From: an uncultured Mycoplasmatota bacterium
Lineage (GTDB): Bacteria; Bacillota_I; Bacilli_A; RF39; UBA660
DNA length: 64,000 nt
Direction: 5' to 3'
NCBI GenBank assembly: GCA_900548695.1
Contig: URLC01000003.1
Span: forward strand, 1-64,000
Positions within the stretch are counted from its first letter, which is position 1, and every line of letters starts with the position of its first letter. The position numbers and the translations under genes were made by a program. Of this stretch, positions 1 through 6,976 are shown piece after piece. The notes beneath the pieces were generated by a model. The model searched no databases. It saw nothing but the letters and a program-made list of their open reading frames with translations, and had not been told where the DNA came from.

Positions 1-49
1 ATTATGGCTCTTTTCTTATATGTAGTGGCTAAAAGTTTGTGTGTAACAT

Positions 50-173
50 GCCCCATATTTGGGTATAAACAAACCACCCAGTAAATTAGTGGCACGTTTC
101 ATTATAGAAAAGCTTAGTAGACCTTGTGTTTACTAGGCTTTTTTGATTATATAAGGGAGCGTGATGATATGCT
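50..173 (+). repeat. 124-bp inverted repeat, left copy
   Basis: This is a perfect reverse complement of 3059-3182; identity breaks at 49/3183 and at 174/3058. It begins with the same GCCCCA that ends the tRNA-His gene on the other side. It then contains a terminator hairpin, a possible inward promoter (TTGTGT, 17 bp, TTATAT at 124-152), a Shine-Dalgarno GGGAG and a start codon ATG at 169. The two copies therefore give the same 5' leader and start codon to whatever lies inside. Seen directly; a role as a recombination site is inferred. Confidence 0.95.
109..146 (+). terminator. terminator hairpin inside the left inverted repeat
   Basis: An imperfect stem (AAGCTTAGTA pairing with TACTAGGCTT) is followed by a T run. 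The mirror copy at 3086-3123 serves tRNA-His on the minus strand. Here it would stop transcription entering from the left. Confidence 0.7.
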
Positions 174-196
174 AGACATCATTAGGAGGAATTATT

Positions 197-979
197 ATGA
201 TTGATTTATGTACTCACTTTATAAGTAATGCTTTTGATAATAAACTTGGAACTTATGAAAAATACCTTGATATAGTTAATAATACAGGAGGAGCCAAACT
301 TAATGGAGCTAAGTTTGAAGTATACGACGAAGAAGACGCTATCCAAAATTTTAAATCATTAATACAACCAAGAAATGACTACACTAACCAAGAAAATATT
401 GAGTTTATTTTAATATGTTATTATCTATATTCATGTGGCTATTCTATTGTTGAATTTCCTAACTTTTTAGCTCGCCCTACCGATTTAGAAAGCTTTTCAA
501 ATAATGATATTAGACTTAAGGCTAAACAAATTTATGGAACTAATGAATTAGGCTATGTTTCATGGGAGAGCAGAAGAAATTTAATAGACAACCTTCAATT
601 TAAAAAAGAAAATAGTAGTATAGTAAAAGCTAACCTAGATTTAGAAAACATATTTAAAACAATATCGCCAAGGAATGCTACTTTTGAAAGTATGGAAAGC
701 GATGAAAAATTACAAACGATATGTAATGCTATAGAAAACATGCTTAAAGTTAATGGCAAATTCATAACACTTGATTATAGTTCATATTCTTTAGGCTATA
801 TTACTGATGAAATAGTAAAAAACTTTAGAAAAAGAACACAATGTTTTAGACATGCTGATGAACAAAGTATTAAAGAAAGAGAAGCCTTTACTGACATAGA
901 AAAAGACTTCTGTATAAACTTTGGACTAACTATATGCACCCTTATTTATAGAATATTATCTGACACTAAAGAAAGCTAA
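197..979 (+). CDS. hypothetical protein of invertible cassette, possible HEPN-like C-terminus
   Basis: 260 aa, start chosen from AGGAGG seven bases upstream. A short upstream reading frame beginning at the ATG inside the repeat (169) ends at 204, across this start, so translation may be coupled. I do not recognise the family. The C-terminal third is helical and contains an R-x5-H arrangement (RTQCFRH, about residue 217) compatible with the loose HEPN ribonuclease motif, but such matches occur by chance. It converges with the recombinase gene, overlapping its end by 4 bp. Position in a recombinase cassette suggests a switchable accessory or defence gene; this is inference. Confidence 0.7.
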   Translation: MIDLCTHFISNAFDNKLGTYEKYLDIVNNTGGAKLNGAKFEVYDEEDAIQNFKSLIQPRNDYTNQENIEFILICYYLYSCGYSIVEFPNFLARPTDLESFSNNDIRLKAKQIYGTNELGYVSWESRRNLIDNLQFKKENSSIVKANLDLENIFKTISPRNATFESMESDEKLQTICNAIENMLKVNGKFITLDYSSYSLGYITDEIVKNFRKRTQCFRHADEQSIKEREAFTDIEKDFCINFGLTICTLIYRILSDTKES

Positions 980-2700
980 ATATAACTTATATTATTAGTA
1001 GACATCTCATACATCAACTCATCTTCTAAAGTATCATAAGTATTAATTATTTTGCCACTAAGGACAATATTATTTATTTTATAGTAATCTTTTAACATAG
1101 TATCTTGATACTCATAGTTATCAATGATACTTTTTTGTTGTTCTAAATCGTATATGGTATTAAAAATATCATATCTAAACATATAACTAACATCAGCAAG
1201 CTTGTTCTCCTTAATATTTATCTTATCAATACTTATTTCTTTTTTATTTGTAGAGTTTATAACTATGTTATCAATATACTTACTTACAATCTTTTGCTTT
1301 TGACTATTGGTAAGTTGTTTCCATAAATGATTATGTCTTACATAATGAGATACTTTTAAATAATAATTAGAATTATAACGAAAAATATTACACGCATTAT
1401 CAATAGTTAATAAGTTCCTAGACTGATATTCTATGTCTGTTAATCTTGTCTCTAACTCCTTTTTATCAAAAGAAAGTTTATCTAAAGTATCTCTTAATTC
1501 TTCGCTACTTATAATCCCCTCTAAAAGCACATTTTTAGCCTTTTCTTGCTTACTTTCTATGTAGTTCAGTTCTTTCCTTATATTATCTATTTCTTGCTTA
1601 TAATCAATGGTTGTAGTAGTAATAAATGTATTGTCTAAAAGACTATAAAAATCAAATATATCATCTATCTTCTCTAAAAAAGCTTTCTCTACTCTCTTCT
1701 CGTTGAAACTAGCTATCTTTTTACAATTATTACATTTATAGTATAGTTGTATATTACCATTTCTACCAGTAGCACTTAGACAATTTAAAATACTACCACA
1801 ATGATTGCAAACTAATTTTTGTCTAAATATATAATCATATTTTATATAATGATTATGGCTATTTTTCTCTCTTTGCCTTTCTGTTTCTAACCAAACATCT
1901 CTATCTATTATTGGAGGAGCAAAGTCTTTGATTAATATAGGCTCTTGTGTTTTAGAATATTTCCTAGCCTCATATTCTCCTATATAAATTCTATTACTTA
2001 ATATTTTATCAATATAGGTGCTATTCCATTTCCTATTATCAACATTTTCAAGAGTAAAGTCTTTAGCTATTCTACAAGCTGATTTTCCCTCTAAATATTC
2101 TTGAAATATACGCCTAATAGTAGGTGCCGTTACCTCATCTATTACTAAACATTTATTCTCTTTTTTAAATCCATAAGGACATATAGGGGTATGTTTTGCT
2201 TTTAAAGCTCCATCTATACCTACAATTGTTCTTTCGCTACATCTTTCTATTTCTAACTGACTTAAAACAGTCAACATTCTTACAAAGAAACGCCCATTAG
2301 CATTACTTGTATTAATTTCTTCTACGGCACACTCTAAACTACAATTATAGGTTTCTAAAAACTGTACTAACTCTTCTAGGTCTTTAATACTTCTAGTAAC
2401 TCTATCAAGCTTATATGCTACAATTCTGTTAATGCGTCCATTCTTAACGTCATTTAACATACGTTGAAAATGTGGTCTATTAGTATCTTTAGCACTAATC
2501 CCCTCATCAATATAAACATCTACTATGTCATATTCCTTATAATCACATAGTTTTCTTAGTCTTTCTTCTTGTTCGCTTAGACTAAAACCCTCTCTAACTT
2601 GGTCTTGTGTACTAACTCTACAATATATTCCTACACGTTCATTAGTTATATAACTATTAACTATTTCTTGTTTTATACGTTCTTTTTCTCTAATACTCAT
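976..2700 (-). CDS. large serine recombinase of the inverted-repeat cassette
   Basis: 574 aa from the ATG at 2700, preferred over an upstream ATG at 2724 because AAAGGAG lies about 8 bases before it. The N-terminal resolvase domain has the nucleophile in YCRVST (Ser30), followed by the recombinase domain around residues 175-280. A zinc ribbon with two Cys pairs (CNHC and CNNC) and a coiled-coil C-terminal region complete the layout of large serine recombinases. It acts on DNA sites by double-strand exchange. It lies between perfect inverted repeats, which favours inversion of the cassette over excision, but the real sites are unknown. It is distinct from the prophage recombinase at 39745. Confidence 0.92.
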   Translation of the reverse strand: MSIREKERIKQEIVNSYITNERVGIYCRVSTQDQVREGFSLSEQEERLRKLCDYKEYDIVDVYIDEGISAKDTNRPHFQRMLNDVKNGRINRIVAYKLDRVTRSIKDLEELVQFLETYNCSLECAVEEINTSNANGRFFVRMLTVLSQLEIERCSERTIVGIDGALKAKHTPICPYGFKKENKCLVIDEVTAPTIRRIFQEYLEGKSACRIAKDFTLENVDNRKWNSTYIDKILSNRIYIGEYEARKYSKTQEPILIKDFAPPIIDRDVWLETERQREKNSHNHYIKYDYIFRQKLVCNHCGSILNCLSATGRNGNIQLYYKCNNCKKIASFNEKRVEKAFLEKIDDIFDFYSLLDNTFITTTTIDYKQEIDNIRKELNYIESKQEKAKNVLLEGIISSEELRDTLDKLSFDKKELETRLTDIEYQSRNLLTIDNACNIFRYNSNYYLKVSHYVRHNHLWKQLTNSQKQKIVSKYIDNIVINSTNKKEISIDKINIKENKLADVSYMFRYDIFNTIYDLEQQKSIIDNYEYQDTMLKDYYKINNIVLSGKIINTYDTLEDELMYEMSTNNISYI

Positions 2701-2751
2701 TTTTATGCTCCTTTTCAAGTGCATAAATGATGTTACTAGGCTAATTATTAT

Positions 2752-3063
2752 TTAACATATATTCCCATTTACTAATTGTAAAAGTCTTGTAATACTACAC
2801 TTATTAATAGCTCCTATCTCATTAACAAATATAGTTAAATCACTACCTAACTCTTTATCAAATATTAAAGCTACTAAATACTTGGTAGGGTCATCACTTT
2901 TACTTTTAAATATTACCTTGTATGGCTCTATAAATCTAATATTAGTATTTTCTGCCTCAATAAAAGCTCCGTCTAAAAACTGTATATCTAGTTGACGTTT
3001 CTTTACACCACTAAGAATTTTATCTTGTAGTGTTTTCGGAAAAGTTTTCTTTGTAATAAGCAT
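2752..3063 (-). CDS. hypothetical protein encoded from the right inverted repeat
   Basis: 103 aa. The start ATG and its GGGAG ribosome site lie inside the right inverted repeat, so this gene and the reading frame at the left repeat share the first codon. The product starts MLITKKTF; it is small, soluble and charged, with no motif I recognise. It precedes the serine recombinase on the same strand (51-bp gap) and may be co-transcribed with it. A small partner such as a directionality or regulatory protein is possible but unsupported. Confidence 0.65.
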   Translation of the reverse strand: MLITKKTFPKTLQDKILSGVKKRQLDIQFLDGAFIEAENTNIRFIEPYKVIFKSKSDDPTKYLVALIFDKELGSDLTIFVNEIGAINKCSITRLLQLVNGNIC

Positions 3064-3182
3064 ATCATCACGCTCCCTTATATAATCAAAAAAGCCTAGT
3101 AAACACAAGGTCTACTAAGCTTTTCTATAATGAAACGTGCCACTAATTTACTGGGTGGTTTGTTTATACCCAAATATGGGGC
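3059..3182 (-). repeat. 124-bp inverted repeat, right copy
   Basis: Exact reverse complement of 50-173. It overlaps the last six bases of the tRNA-His gene, then the tRNA terminator, then the ribosome site and start codon of the 103-aa gene. The tRNA end being duplicated at the far side of the cassette shows that the left copy derives from this locus or the reverse. Confidence 0.95.
3086..3123 (-). terminator. tRNA-His terminator
   Basis: Mirror of the hairpin at 109-146, placed about 55 bp downstream of the tRNA, with a T run on the minus strand. Confidence 0.7.
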
Positions 3183-3253
3183 GTCGTAAGGGAATCGAAC
3201 CCTTGCATACTGGTGCCACAAACCAGCGTGTTAACCACTTCACCAACGACGCC
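3177..3253 (-). tRNA. tRNA-His (GTG anticodon)
   Basis: A full cloverleaf can be drawn: a 7-bp acceptor stem preceded by an encoded extra G (G-1, diagnostic of histidine tRNA), anticodon loop TTGTGGC with anticodon GTG, a T arm with TTCGATT loop, and an encoded CCA end with discriminator C. The final GCCCCA is shared with the inverted repeat. Confidence 0.95.
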
Positions 3254-3318
3254 ATTTCAAAAATACATATTTATTTTATCAAGACTTTTTTATTTTGGCA
3301 AGTATTTTTTGTGTATTT

Positions 3319-3350
3319 GTCATTTTTTTATAGGCTTTAGTCTATACTCT
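3319..3350 (+). promoter_or_regulatory. possible sporulation (sigma-E-like) promoter of cotJ
   Basis: TCATTTT and CTATACTC are spaced about 14 bp apart, loosely resembling the sigma-E pattern known for cotJ operons. There is no clear sigma-A promoter nearby. Weak match; regulation is inferred from the gene family. Confidence 0.3.
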
Positions 3351-3389
3351 TTTCTTTTTTTAGAATACATTAAATCGAAAGGAGATATT

Positions 3390-3854
3390 ATGTTTAACCA
3401 AAATTTTGTTTACCCATATTTAAATAATTATAGGAATTCTAATGGTGATACTAGTTTAATTAATCAACAAGAATTATATAGACATGCTAGTATGCCATCT
3501 TTGTTTACTCCTACTGTTGGTTTTGATAACGGGAATTTATTTTCTAATCTATATAATCAATATAAGGATTTTAAACCGGCCTCAGTTACAGCTAACAATG
3601 AAAGAGAAGCATTAATGCGAGAACTTGGTCGTATATCTTTTGCCGCTCATGAATTAAATCTTTACTTAGATTTGCATCCTGAAGATAATAGTATGATTTC
3701 TTTATTTAATGATTATCGTGAGAAAGCTAATCAATTAATGAGAGAATATGACCAAAAATTTGGTCCTTTGATGATTAATAGTAATAGTTTAAATCAAACC
3801 CCTTTTATGTGGGAGAAAGATATTTTTCCATGGGAGGTAAAACCTAATGTTTAA
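3390..3854 (+). CDS. cotJB: spore coat protein CotJB (with CotJA-like N-terminus)
   Basis: 154 aa, start fixed by AAAGGAG eight bases upstream; the longer open frame crosses the tRNA and is rejected. Residues about 75-135 match the CotJB pattern: a helix with FAAHELNLYLDLHP, then a DYREKANQLMREYDQKFGPL segment and a Trp/Pro-rich tail. The N-terminal half is Asn- and Tyr-rich. The protein belongs to the inner spore coat of endospore formers and acts with CotJC. Its stop overlaps the cotJC start (ATG at 3847), so the two form one operon, which the prophage interrupts. Confidence 0.85.
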   Translation: MFNQNFVYPYLNNYRNSNGDTSLINQQELYRHASMPSLFTPTVGFDNGNLFSNLYNQYKDFKPASVTANNEREALMRELGRISFAAHELNLYLDLHPEDNSMISLFNDYREKANQLMREYDQKFGPLMINSNSLNQTPFMWEKDIFPWEVKPNV

Positions 3855-3951
3855 GTATGTTAAAAGATTACAGTATCCTATTAATATTAAAAGAAAAGAT
3901 TTAAATATGGCCAAATATCTAATTACTCAATATGGTGGAGGATATTGCTAG
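3847..3951 (+). pseudogene. cotJC: cotJC 5' fragment, interrupted by prophage
   Basis: 34 codons beginning MFKYVKRLQYP and reaching ITQYGG, the conserved start of CotJC manganese-catalase-like coat proteins, before running into phage DNA and stopping at a TAG (3949). The remaining 159 codons are found at 41214 in the same reading frame after an identical GGTGG. It is best seen as a reversibly split gene, not a dead one: precise excision would yield 190 aa, the usual family length. Confidence 0.9.
3931..3941 (+). other. attL core of the prophage
   Basis: TATGGTGG here and TACGGTGG at 41205-41212 are the only common sequence at the two junctions, as expected for serine integrases, which use short cores. 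Joining at GGTGG restores cotJC in frame. Confidence 0.8.
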
Positions 3952-3983
3952 AGGGACATTAAAGAAACAAAGGAGCTGATTTA

Positions 3984-4499
3984 ATGTCTTTTTGTATTTA
4001 TTTAAAACAAAAAATGAACAGAACTTTATACTGTAAAAAGCAAAACAAACAAATAGCATTCAAGGACTGTACTAATTGTCCTTATAAAGAATACAAGATG
4101 CAGCAATGCAACTTAAAAAACAATAAAAAGCAAAGCTACTCTAGTTTGCGTGTTAAAAGTATAAAAAAGAAGTCACACAAGCTTGCTAAGAAAGAAAAAG
4201 AAAGATTTAGTATAGTTTATACTGGCTTAACTAAATGTTGTCATTGTGGTTCTAACTTAGCTGTGGCGAAGAACGAGGTATACGAAGGAGCATACCGACA
4301 ACGTTCAATGAAAATGGGAATGATTGCTCCGTTTTGTACTAAATGTCATGATCGATTTCATAATGATATTATGTTTAATTTGCATTATAAAGTTTTATTT
4401 GAAAAAGAGTTTTTAAAGACTCATACACGAGATGAATTTATAAAAATCTTCGGTCAAGATTACATCTTTAAATTAGAGCAAAAAAAATCCAGGATTTAA
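3984..4499 (+). CDS. zinc-finger / HNH-like phage protein
   Basis: 171 aa with AAAGGAG before the start. Residues about 14-41 contain four Cys in CKK...CTNCPY...C form. A second CCHCG...CTKCHDRFHND pair around residues 90-133 resembles a treble-clef HNH nuclease, though the classic HNH triad is incomplete. Several basic stretches suggest nucleic-acid binding. It is the first gene inside attL, read opposite to the late genes, where excision functions often lie. A recombination directionality factor is one untested possibility. Confidence 0.6.
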   Translation: MSFCIYLKQKMNRTLYCKKQNKQIAFKDCTNCPYKEYKMQQCNLKNNKKQSYSSLRVKSIKKKSHKLAKKEKERFSIVYTGLTKCCHCGSNLAVAKNEVYEGAYRQRSMKMGMIAPFCTKCHDRFHNDIMFNLHYKVLFEKEFLKTHTRDEFIKIFGQDYIFKLEQKKSRI

Positions 4500-4506
4500 C
4501 CCTGGA
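4480..4506 (-). terminator. terminator after the MazF-like toxin unit
   Basis: Stem TCCAGG / CCTGGA with an eight-T run on the minus strand. It overlaps the 3' end of the convergent 171-aa gene. Confidence 0.8.
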
Positions 4507-4523
4507 CTCGTCATATGACTTAT

Positions 4524-4567
4524 GGATAGACTTATAAGTTCTTCGAATAATCTTCACTATGCTATCC
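4524..4567 (-). ncRNA. structured RNA motif, copy A (3' UTR of toxin)
   Basis: A 32-nt core is closed by a perfect 6-bp helix (GGATAG / CTATCC). On the plus strand the core reads ACTTA..AGTTCTTCG......CTTC....TG, the same pattern as copies B and C upstream of the toxin, while the closing helix differs at nearly every position but stays paired. It lies between the toxin stop and its terminator, on the same strand. Confidence 0.75.
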
Positions 4568-4603
4568 GCATTAATATTTTATACATTATTATCTTTTTTA
4601 TGT

Positions 4604-5005
4604 CTATTTTAAAATATTTTTTAAAATTTTGTTAAAGGCCTTTAAGATTTTAGTTTTTTCTTGTTCTGATAATATTACCTTTTGTTTAGAAATAGGATTT
4701 TTATATTGTGATTCCAATCTATTAATTGATATAGTTCTAAATTGTTCCATTAAAATCATAGAATCTGTTTCTTTTATATAATATAAATGTGGGTATTTTA
4801 AATCAGAAATATCACGATTGCTGTAACCTTCGAATGTTTTAAAATGCTTTTCTTTAGGGCTGGTTAAAGGCAAACAAAACAACATATTATTAGTAGAAGG
4901 AATTTTAAAAATTATTCCTAAGTGTTTACTTTTTAATTCTGGATGAAATGTTCTACCAAAATTAATATGATATACGCACCCATTAACAATCGTCTTTTTT
5001 CTCAT
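4604..5005 (-). CDS. MazF/PemK-fold toxin, candidate type III-like toxin
   Basis: 133 aa from the ATG at 5005, chosen because GGAGGT sits just upstream. The N-terminal VNGCVYHINFGR resembles the GxVxxxxFG opening of MazF/PemK proteins. LPLTSPK in the middle and ILMEQFRTISINRLE near the C-terminus match the conserved MazF strands and the motif 'LxEQxRTI'. The family are endoribonucleases. There is no adjacent protein antitoxin. Instead the gene is preceded by a terminated structured RNA with its own strong promoter, the arrangement of ToxIN/TenpIN/CptIN systems whose toxins share this fold. The function is inferred from fold-level similarity and context. Confidence 0.75.
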   Translation of the reverse strand: MRKKTIVNGCVYHINFGRTFHPELKSKHLGIIFKIPSTNNMLFCLPLTSPKEKHFKTFEGYSNRDISDLKYPHLYYIKETDSMILMEQFRTISINRLESQYKNPISKQKVILSEQEKTKILKAFNKILKNILK

Positions 5006-5025
5006 AAGTACCTCCATAAAAAGTC

Positions 5026-5056
5026 TTAAATAAAGAAAGAAGCGGAAGCTTCTTTC
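5026..5056 (-). terminator. terminator between structured RNA and toxin gene
   Basis: Perfect 9-bp stem GAAAGAAGC / GCTTCTTTC with a 4-nt loop, then TTTATTT on the minus strand, 20 bp before the toxin ribosome site. In type III toxin-antitoxin loci an attenuator at this place sets the RNA-to-toxin ratio. Confidence 0.85.
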
Positions 5057-5206
5057 TCACTTGAACAGACTTACGCATTCATCGCATTACGCTTCTTACT
5101 GCTGTTCGCTCAATGTACACAGTTTGGTCGACTTACAAGTTCTTCGATTTTTTCTTCTCAATGCAACCAACATTGTATTATATCTGAAGAAAACTTCTTC
5201 AAGATA
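5026..5206 (-). ncRNA. candidate RNA antitoxin with two copies of a covarying motif
   Basis: Transcribed from the promoter at 5213-5241 and ended by the 5026-5056 terminator. A hairpin of about 11 bp lies at the 5' end (about 5183-5209). Then come motif copy B (5125-5169, closing helix TGGTTG / CGACCA with one G-U only in the minus-strand RNA) and copy C (5063-5107, GAACAG / CTGTTC). Each copy has a 33-nt core with conserved GAAG, CGA-N-GAA and TAAGT blocks. There is no open frame with a ribosome site. The role as antitoxin of the downstream MazF-like protein is inferred. Confidence 0.75.
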
Positions 5207-5212
5207 CGGCAT

Positions 5213-5241
5213 ATTATACCATATATCATATAAAAAGTCAA
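5213..5241 (-). promoter_or_regulatory. strong sigma-A promoter of the structured RNA
   Basis: TTGACT, 17-bp spacer, TATAAT on the minus strand. Upstream, an AAGGTG...CACCTT inverted arrangement (about 5248-5290) could be an operator. The rest of 5290-5400 is AT-rich with nothing else evident. Confidence 0.85.
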
Positions 5242-5402
5242 CAAATATAAGGTGATAATCACATTACAGACGTGACCTTTTACACCTTTATTGTAACATA
5301 ATAACATAAATTGTAAATATCATTTTTAACTTTTTTACAATTTTTAACGTTTTTAATTTTATTTTATATTTTTATCTTGTTTATTATTTAGTAGTAAATA
5401 AA

Positions 5403-5427
5403 AGATAAAAAAAGCTCAAAAGAGCTT
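5403..5427 (-). terminator. terminator of the Panacea toxin-antitoxin operon
   Basis: Stem AAGCTC / GAGCTT, loop of four, then a seven-T run on the minus strand, 70 bp after the 155-aa gene. Confidence 0.8.
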
Positions 5428-5497
5428 CACAAAATACTATAATAAATCTATTGAAATGTTTATTGGAATTTTGGTAGAAGTTGGTTTTAATATTAAA

Positions 5498-5965
5498 TTA
5501 ATTACCATGATCATATAGTTTACCTTCCCAATCAATAAAAAATACATAAAATATAGTGTTTTTTATCATCCCTATAACTCTAGGATTAGCAGTACTTTTC
5601 GGAGTACCAGCAGGATATATCCTAAATATTGCAAATTTTTCATTAGTAGTAGGTGGATAAAAATCCCTAAAATCTTTTGGTATCTCTTTATGTGTAGTCC
5701 ACTTTATTTCTTTAACTGGTATTTCTTCAATAAAAGTTTTTTTATTGCCTTGATATTTAAAAATCATAATATCATACATTTCAGAAGATAAAAACTGTAT
5801 TCTTTTCCATAATTGTAAAGCATCATTAATAGCTGGCTCTCCAACTTCTTTAGCAAAACTAAAATTAAATTTTAGATACTTCTTCGGGTTACAACCAGTA
5901 CACTCTAGTTTATGTGTTTTTCTTTTTTGCGGATCTATTGTGGGAATAGCTTTTCGTTTAGGCAC
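5498..5965 (-). CDS. candidate toxin paired with Panacea antitoxin
   Basis: 155 aa, starting at a GTG that overlaps the last 8 bp of the Panacea gene, so translation is probably coupled. A CTGC motif lies near residue 22. The C-terminal strand-rich part (ANPRVIGMIKNTIFYVFFID then KLYDHG) resembles the RVIG...FYVLFxDxxHxLY ending common in small phage toxin-like proteins. Panacea-domain antitoxins are known to be encoded next to diverse toxins (PanAT pairs), which is the main reason for this call. The target cannot be read from the sequence. Confidence 0.6.
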   Translation of the reverse strand: MPKRKAIPTIDPQKRKTHKLECTGCNPKKYLKFNFSFAKEVGEPAINDALQLWKRIQFLSSEMYDIMIFKYQGNKKTFIEEIPVKEIKWTTHKEIPKDFRDFYPPTTNEKFAIFRIYPAGTPKSTANPRVIGMIKNTIFYVFFIDWEGKLYDHGN

Positions 5966-6479
5966 TTCTTAAAATATTTTCCTTAAAATAGTCCTTCATT
6001 AAATCTTTAGAAATTTCTTTGTCCATTCCCTTTTCACTAACAGTTCTTTCCCATGGACCATTTTCAATGTGTGTCATTTCTCTTAGTTGCCAAGCTGTAT
6101 ATCCACCAAAATTTTCATACACTAAATTTAAAATCATTGATGCATCTTCATCTTCTTCTATCTCTTTTATTTTATCTAAATCTTCTTTAGCAAAATCTTC
6201 AATGATATCATCACGGCCATACTTTTTAAACTCTTTATAAACTTCACGTACTACTGGACCGTGCGTCCAAGCTTCTATCTTGTCATTAAAAAGTGGCGCA
6301 TTTGCATATGCTAAAAAACTACCTTGAGCATAATATAATAACTTTTGCAATTTTAAATGAGTAAGATTTTCATAGACTTCATAATCATCATATTCTGTTA
6401 CATTTTCTAATTGTTCTACTTTATTCTTCCACAAAAACCATTTTGCTATATCCATAGCTGAATATTTTCCTCTTTTCAT
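5958..6479 (-). CDS. Panacea (DUF4065) domain antitoxin
   Basis: 173 aa from the ATG at 6479 (MKRGKYSAMDIAKWFL), the usual start of this family; the longer frame to 6620 would cross the promoter and operator. Conserved Panacea features: LTHLKLQKLLYYAQG, LFNDKIEAWTHGPVVREVY, and GxYTAWQLREMTH near the C-terminus. Such proteins neutralise a partner toxin, and some act as phage-associated proteolysis adaptors (SocA, GepA). The gene is first in a two-gene operon. A perfect palindrome just upstream suggests autoregulation. Confidence 0.85.
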   Translation of the reverse strand: MKRGKYSAMDIAKWFLWKNKVEQLENVTEYDDYEVYENLTHLKLQKLLYYAQGSFLAYANAPLFNDKIEAWTHGPVVREVYKEFKKYGRDDIIEDFAKEDLDKIKEIEEDEDASMILNLVYENFGGYTAWQLREMTHIENGPWERTVSEKGMDKEISKDLMKDYFKENILRSA

Positions 6480-6499
6480 AAGCAACACCCTAACACTAC

Positions 6500-6519
6500 C
6501 TATTCTAGATATAGAATAG
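6500..6519 (-). promoter_or_regulatory. palindromic operator at the Panacea promoter
   Basis: CTATTCT and AGAATAG arms are separated by 6 bp, overlapping a possible extended -10 (TGTGCTATTCT on the minus strand) 20-40 bp before the start codon. Probable repressor site of the toxin-antitoxin operon. Confidence 0.6.
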
Positions 6520-6671
6520 CACATATTTGCTAGATATGCTACAACTTTTTTGTACAATTTGTCAAGTGTTTTCACTAAAGATTCACCTTCTTTTCTACTT
6601 ATATTATTAGTAAAAAGCAACAGATTTACTCTGGTATAATATATGTTTGTTTCCAGAAAGAGATATTTATT

Positions 6672-6839
6672 TTATATAAACAATTTAGCTATATTTTTAT
6701 TTAGCCTGAAGTAATTAGAATCATTAATTTTAGCATAGTACCTACTACCAACCTTTTTAATAAATACAATTTCTGATTTAATTTCATAGATCTTATTAAA
6801 CATAGTTATTTCTTCGTCATTTAAAATCTTTGTAATCAT
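6672..6839 (-). CDS. small hypothetical protein (55 aa)
   Basis: Starts MITKILNDEE after AAAGGAG. It is a basic, Tyr/Lys-rich peptide with no known motif. It stands alone between the late-operon terminator and the Panacea promoter, so it may be a small accessory (moron) gene. Confidence 0.6.
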   Translation of the reverse strand: MITKILNDEEITMFNKIYEIKSEIVFIKKVGSRYYAKINDSNYFRLNKNIAKLFI

Positions 6840-6872
6840 ACAATTTCTCCTTTCCTAGAGACATTTAAACAT

Positions 6873-6925
6873 AAAAAAAGAGACTCCTCAAATCACTAAT
6901 TTAGTGAAATGAGAGTCTCTTTTGG
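6873..6925. terminator. late-operon terminator, bidirectional
   Basis: A 9-bp stem AAGAGACTC / GAGTCTCTT encloses an inner TCACTAA / TTAGTGA stem, with T runs in both directions. It ends the long minus-strand structural and lysis operon. Confidence 0.85.
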
Positions 6926-6976
6926 TTTGTTTTTACTATTTTATTATGCAAATTTTTAAAATTGCAATTAATTAAT

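Noticed and set aside
3137..3389. Upstream extension of the cotJB frame and a 67-codon frame across the same region
   Set aside because: Both run through the tRNA-His gene; a strong ribosome site puts the cotJB start at 3390.
5003..5017. MazF-like gene start at 5017
   Set aside because: That ATG overlaps the GGAGGT ribosome site itself; the ATG at 5005 is correctly spaced.
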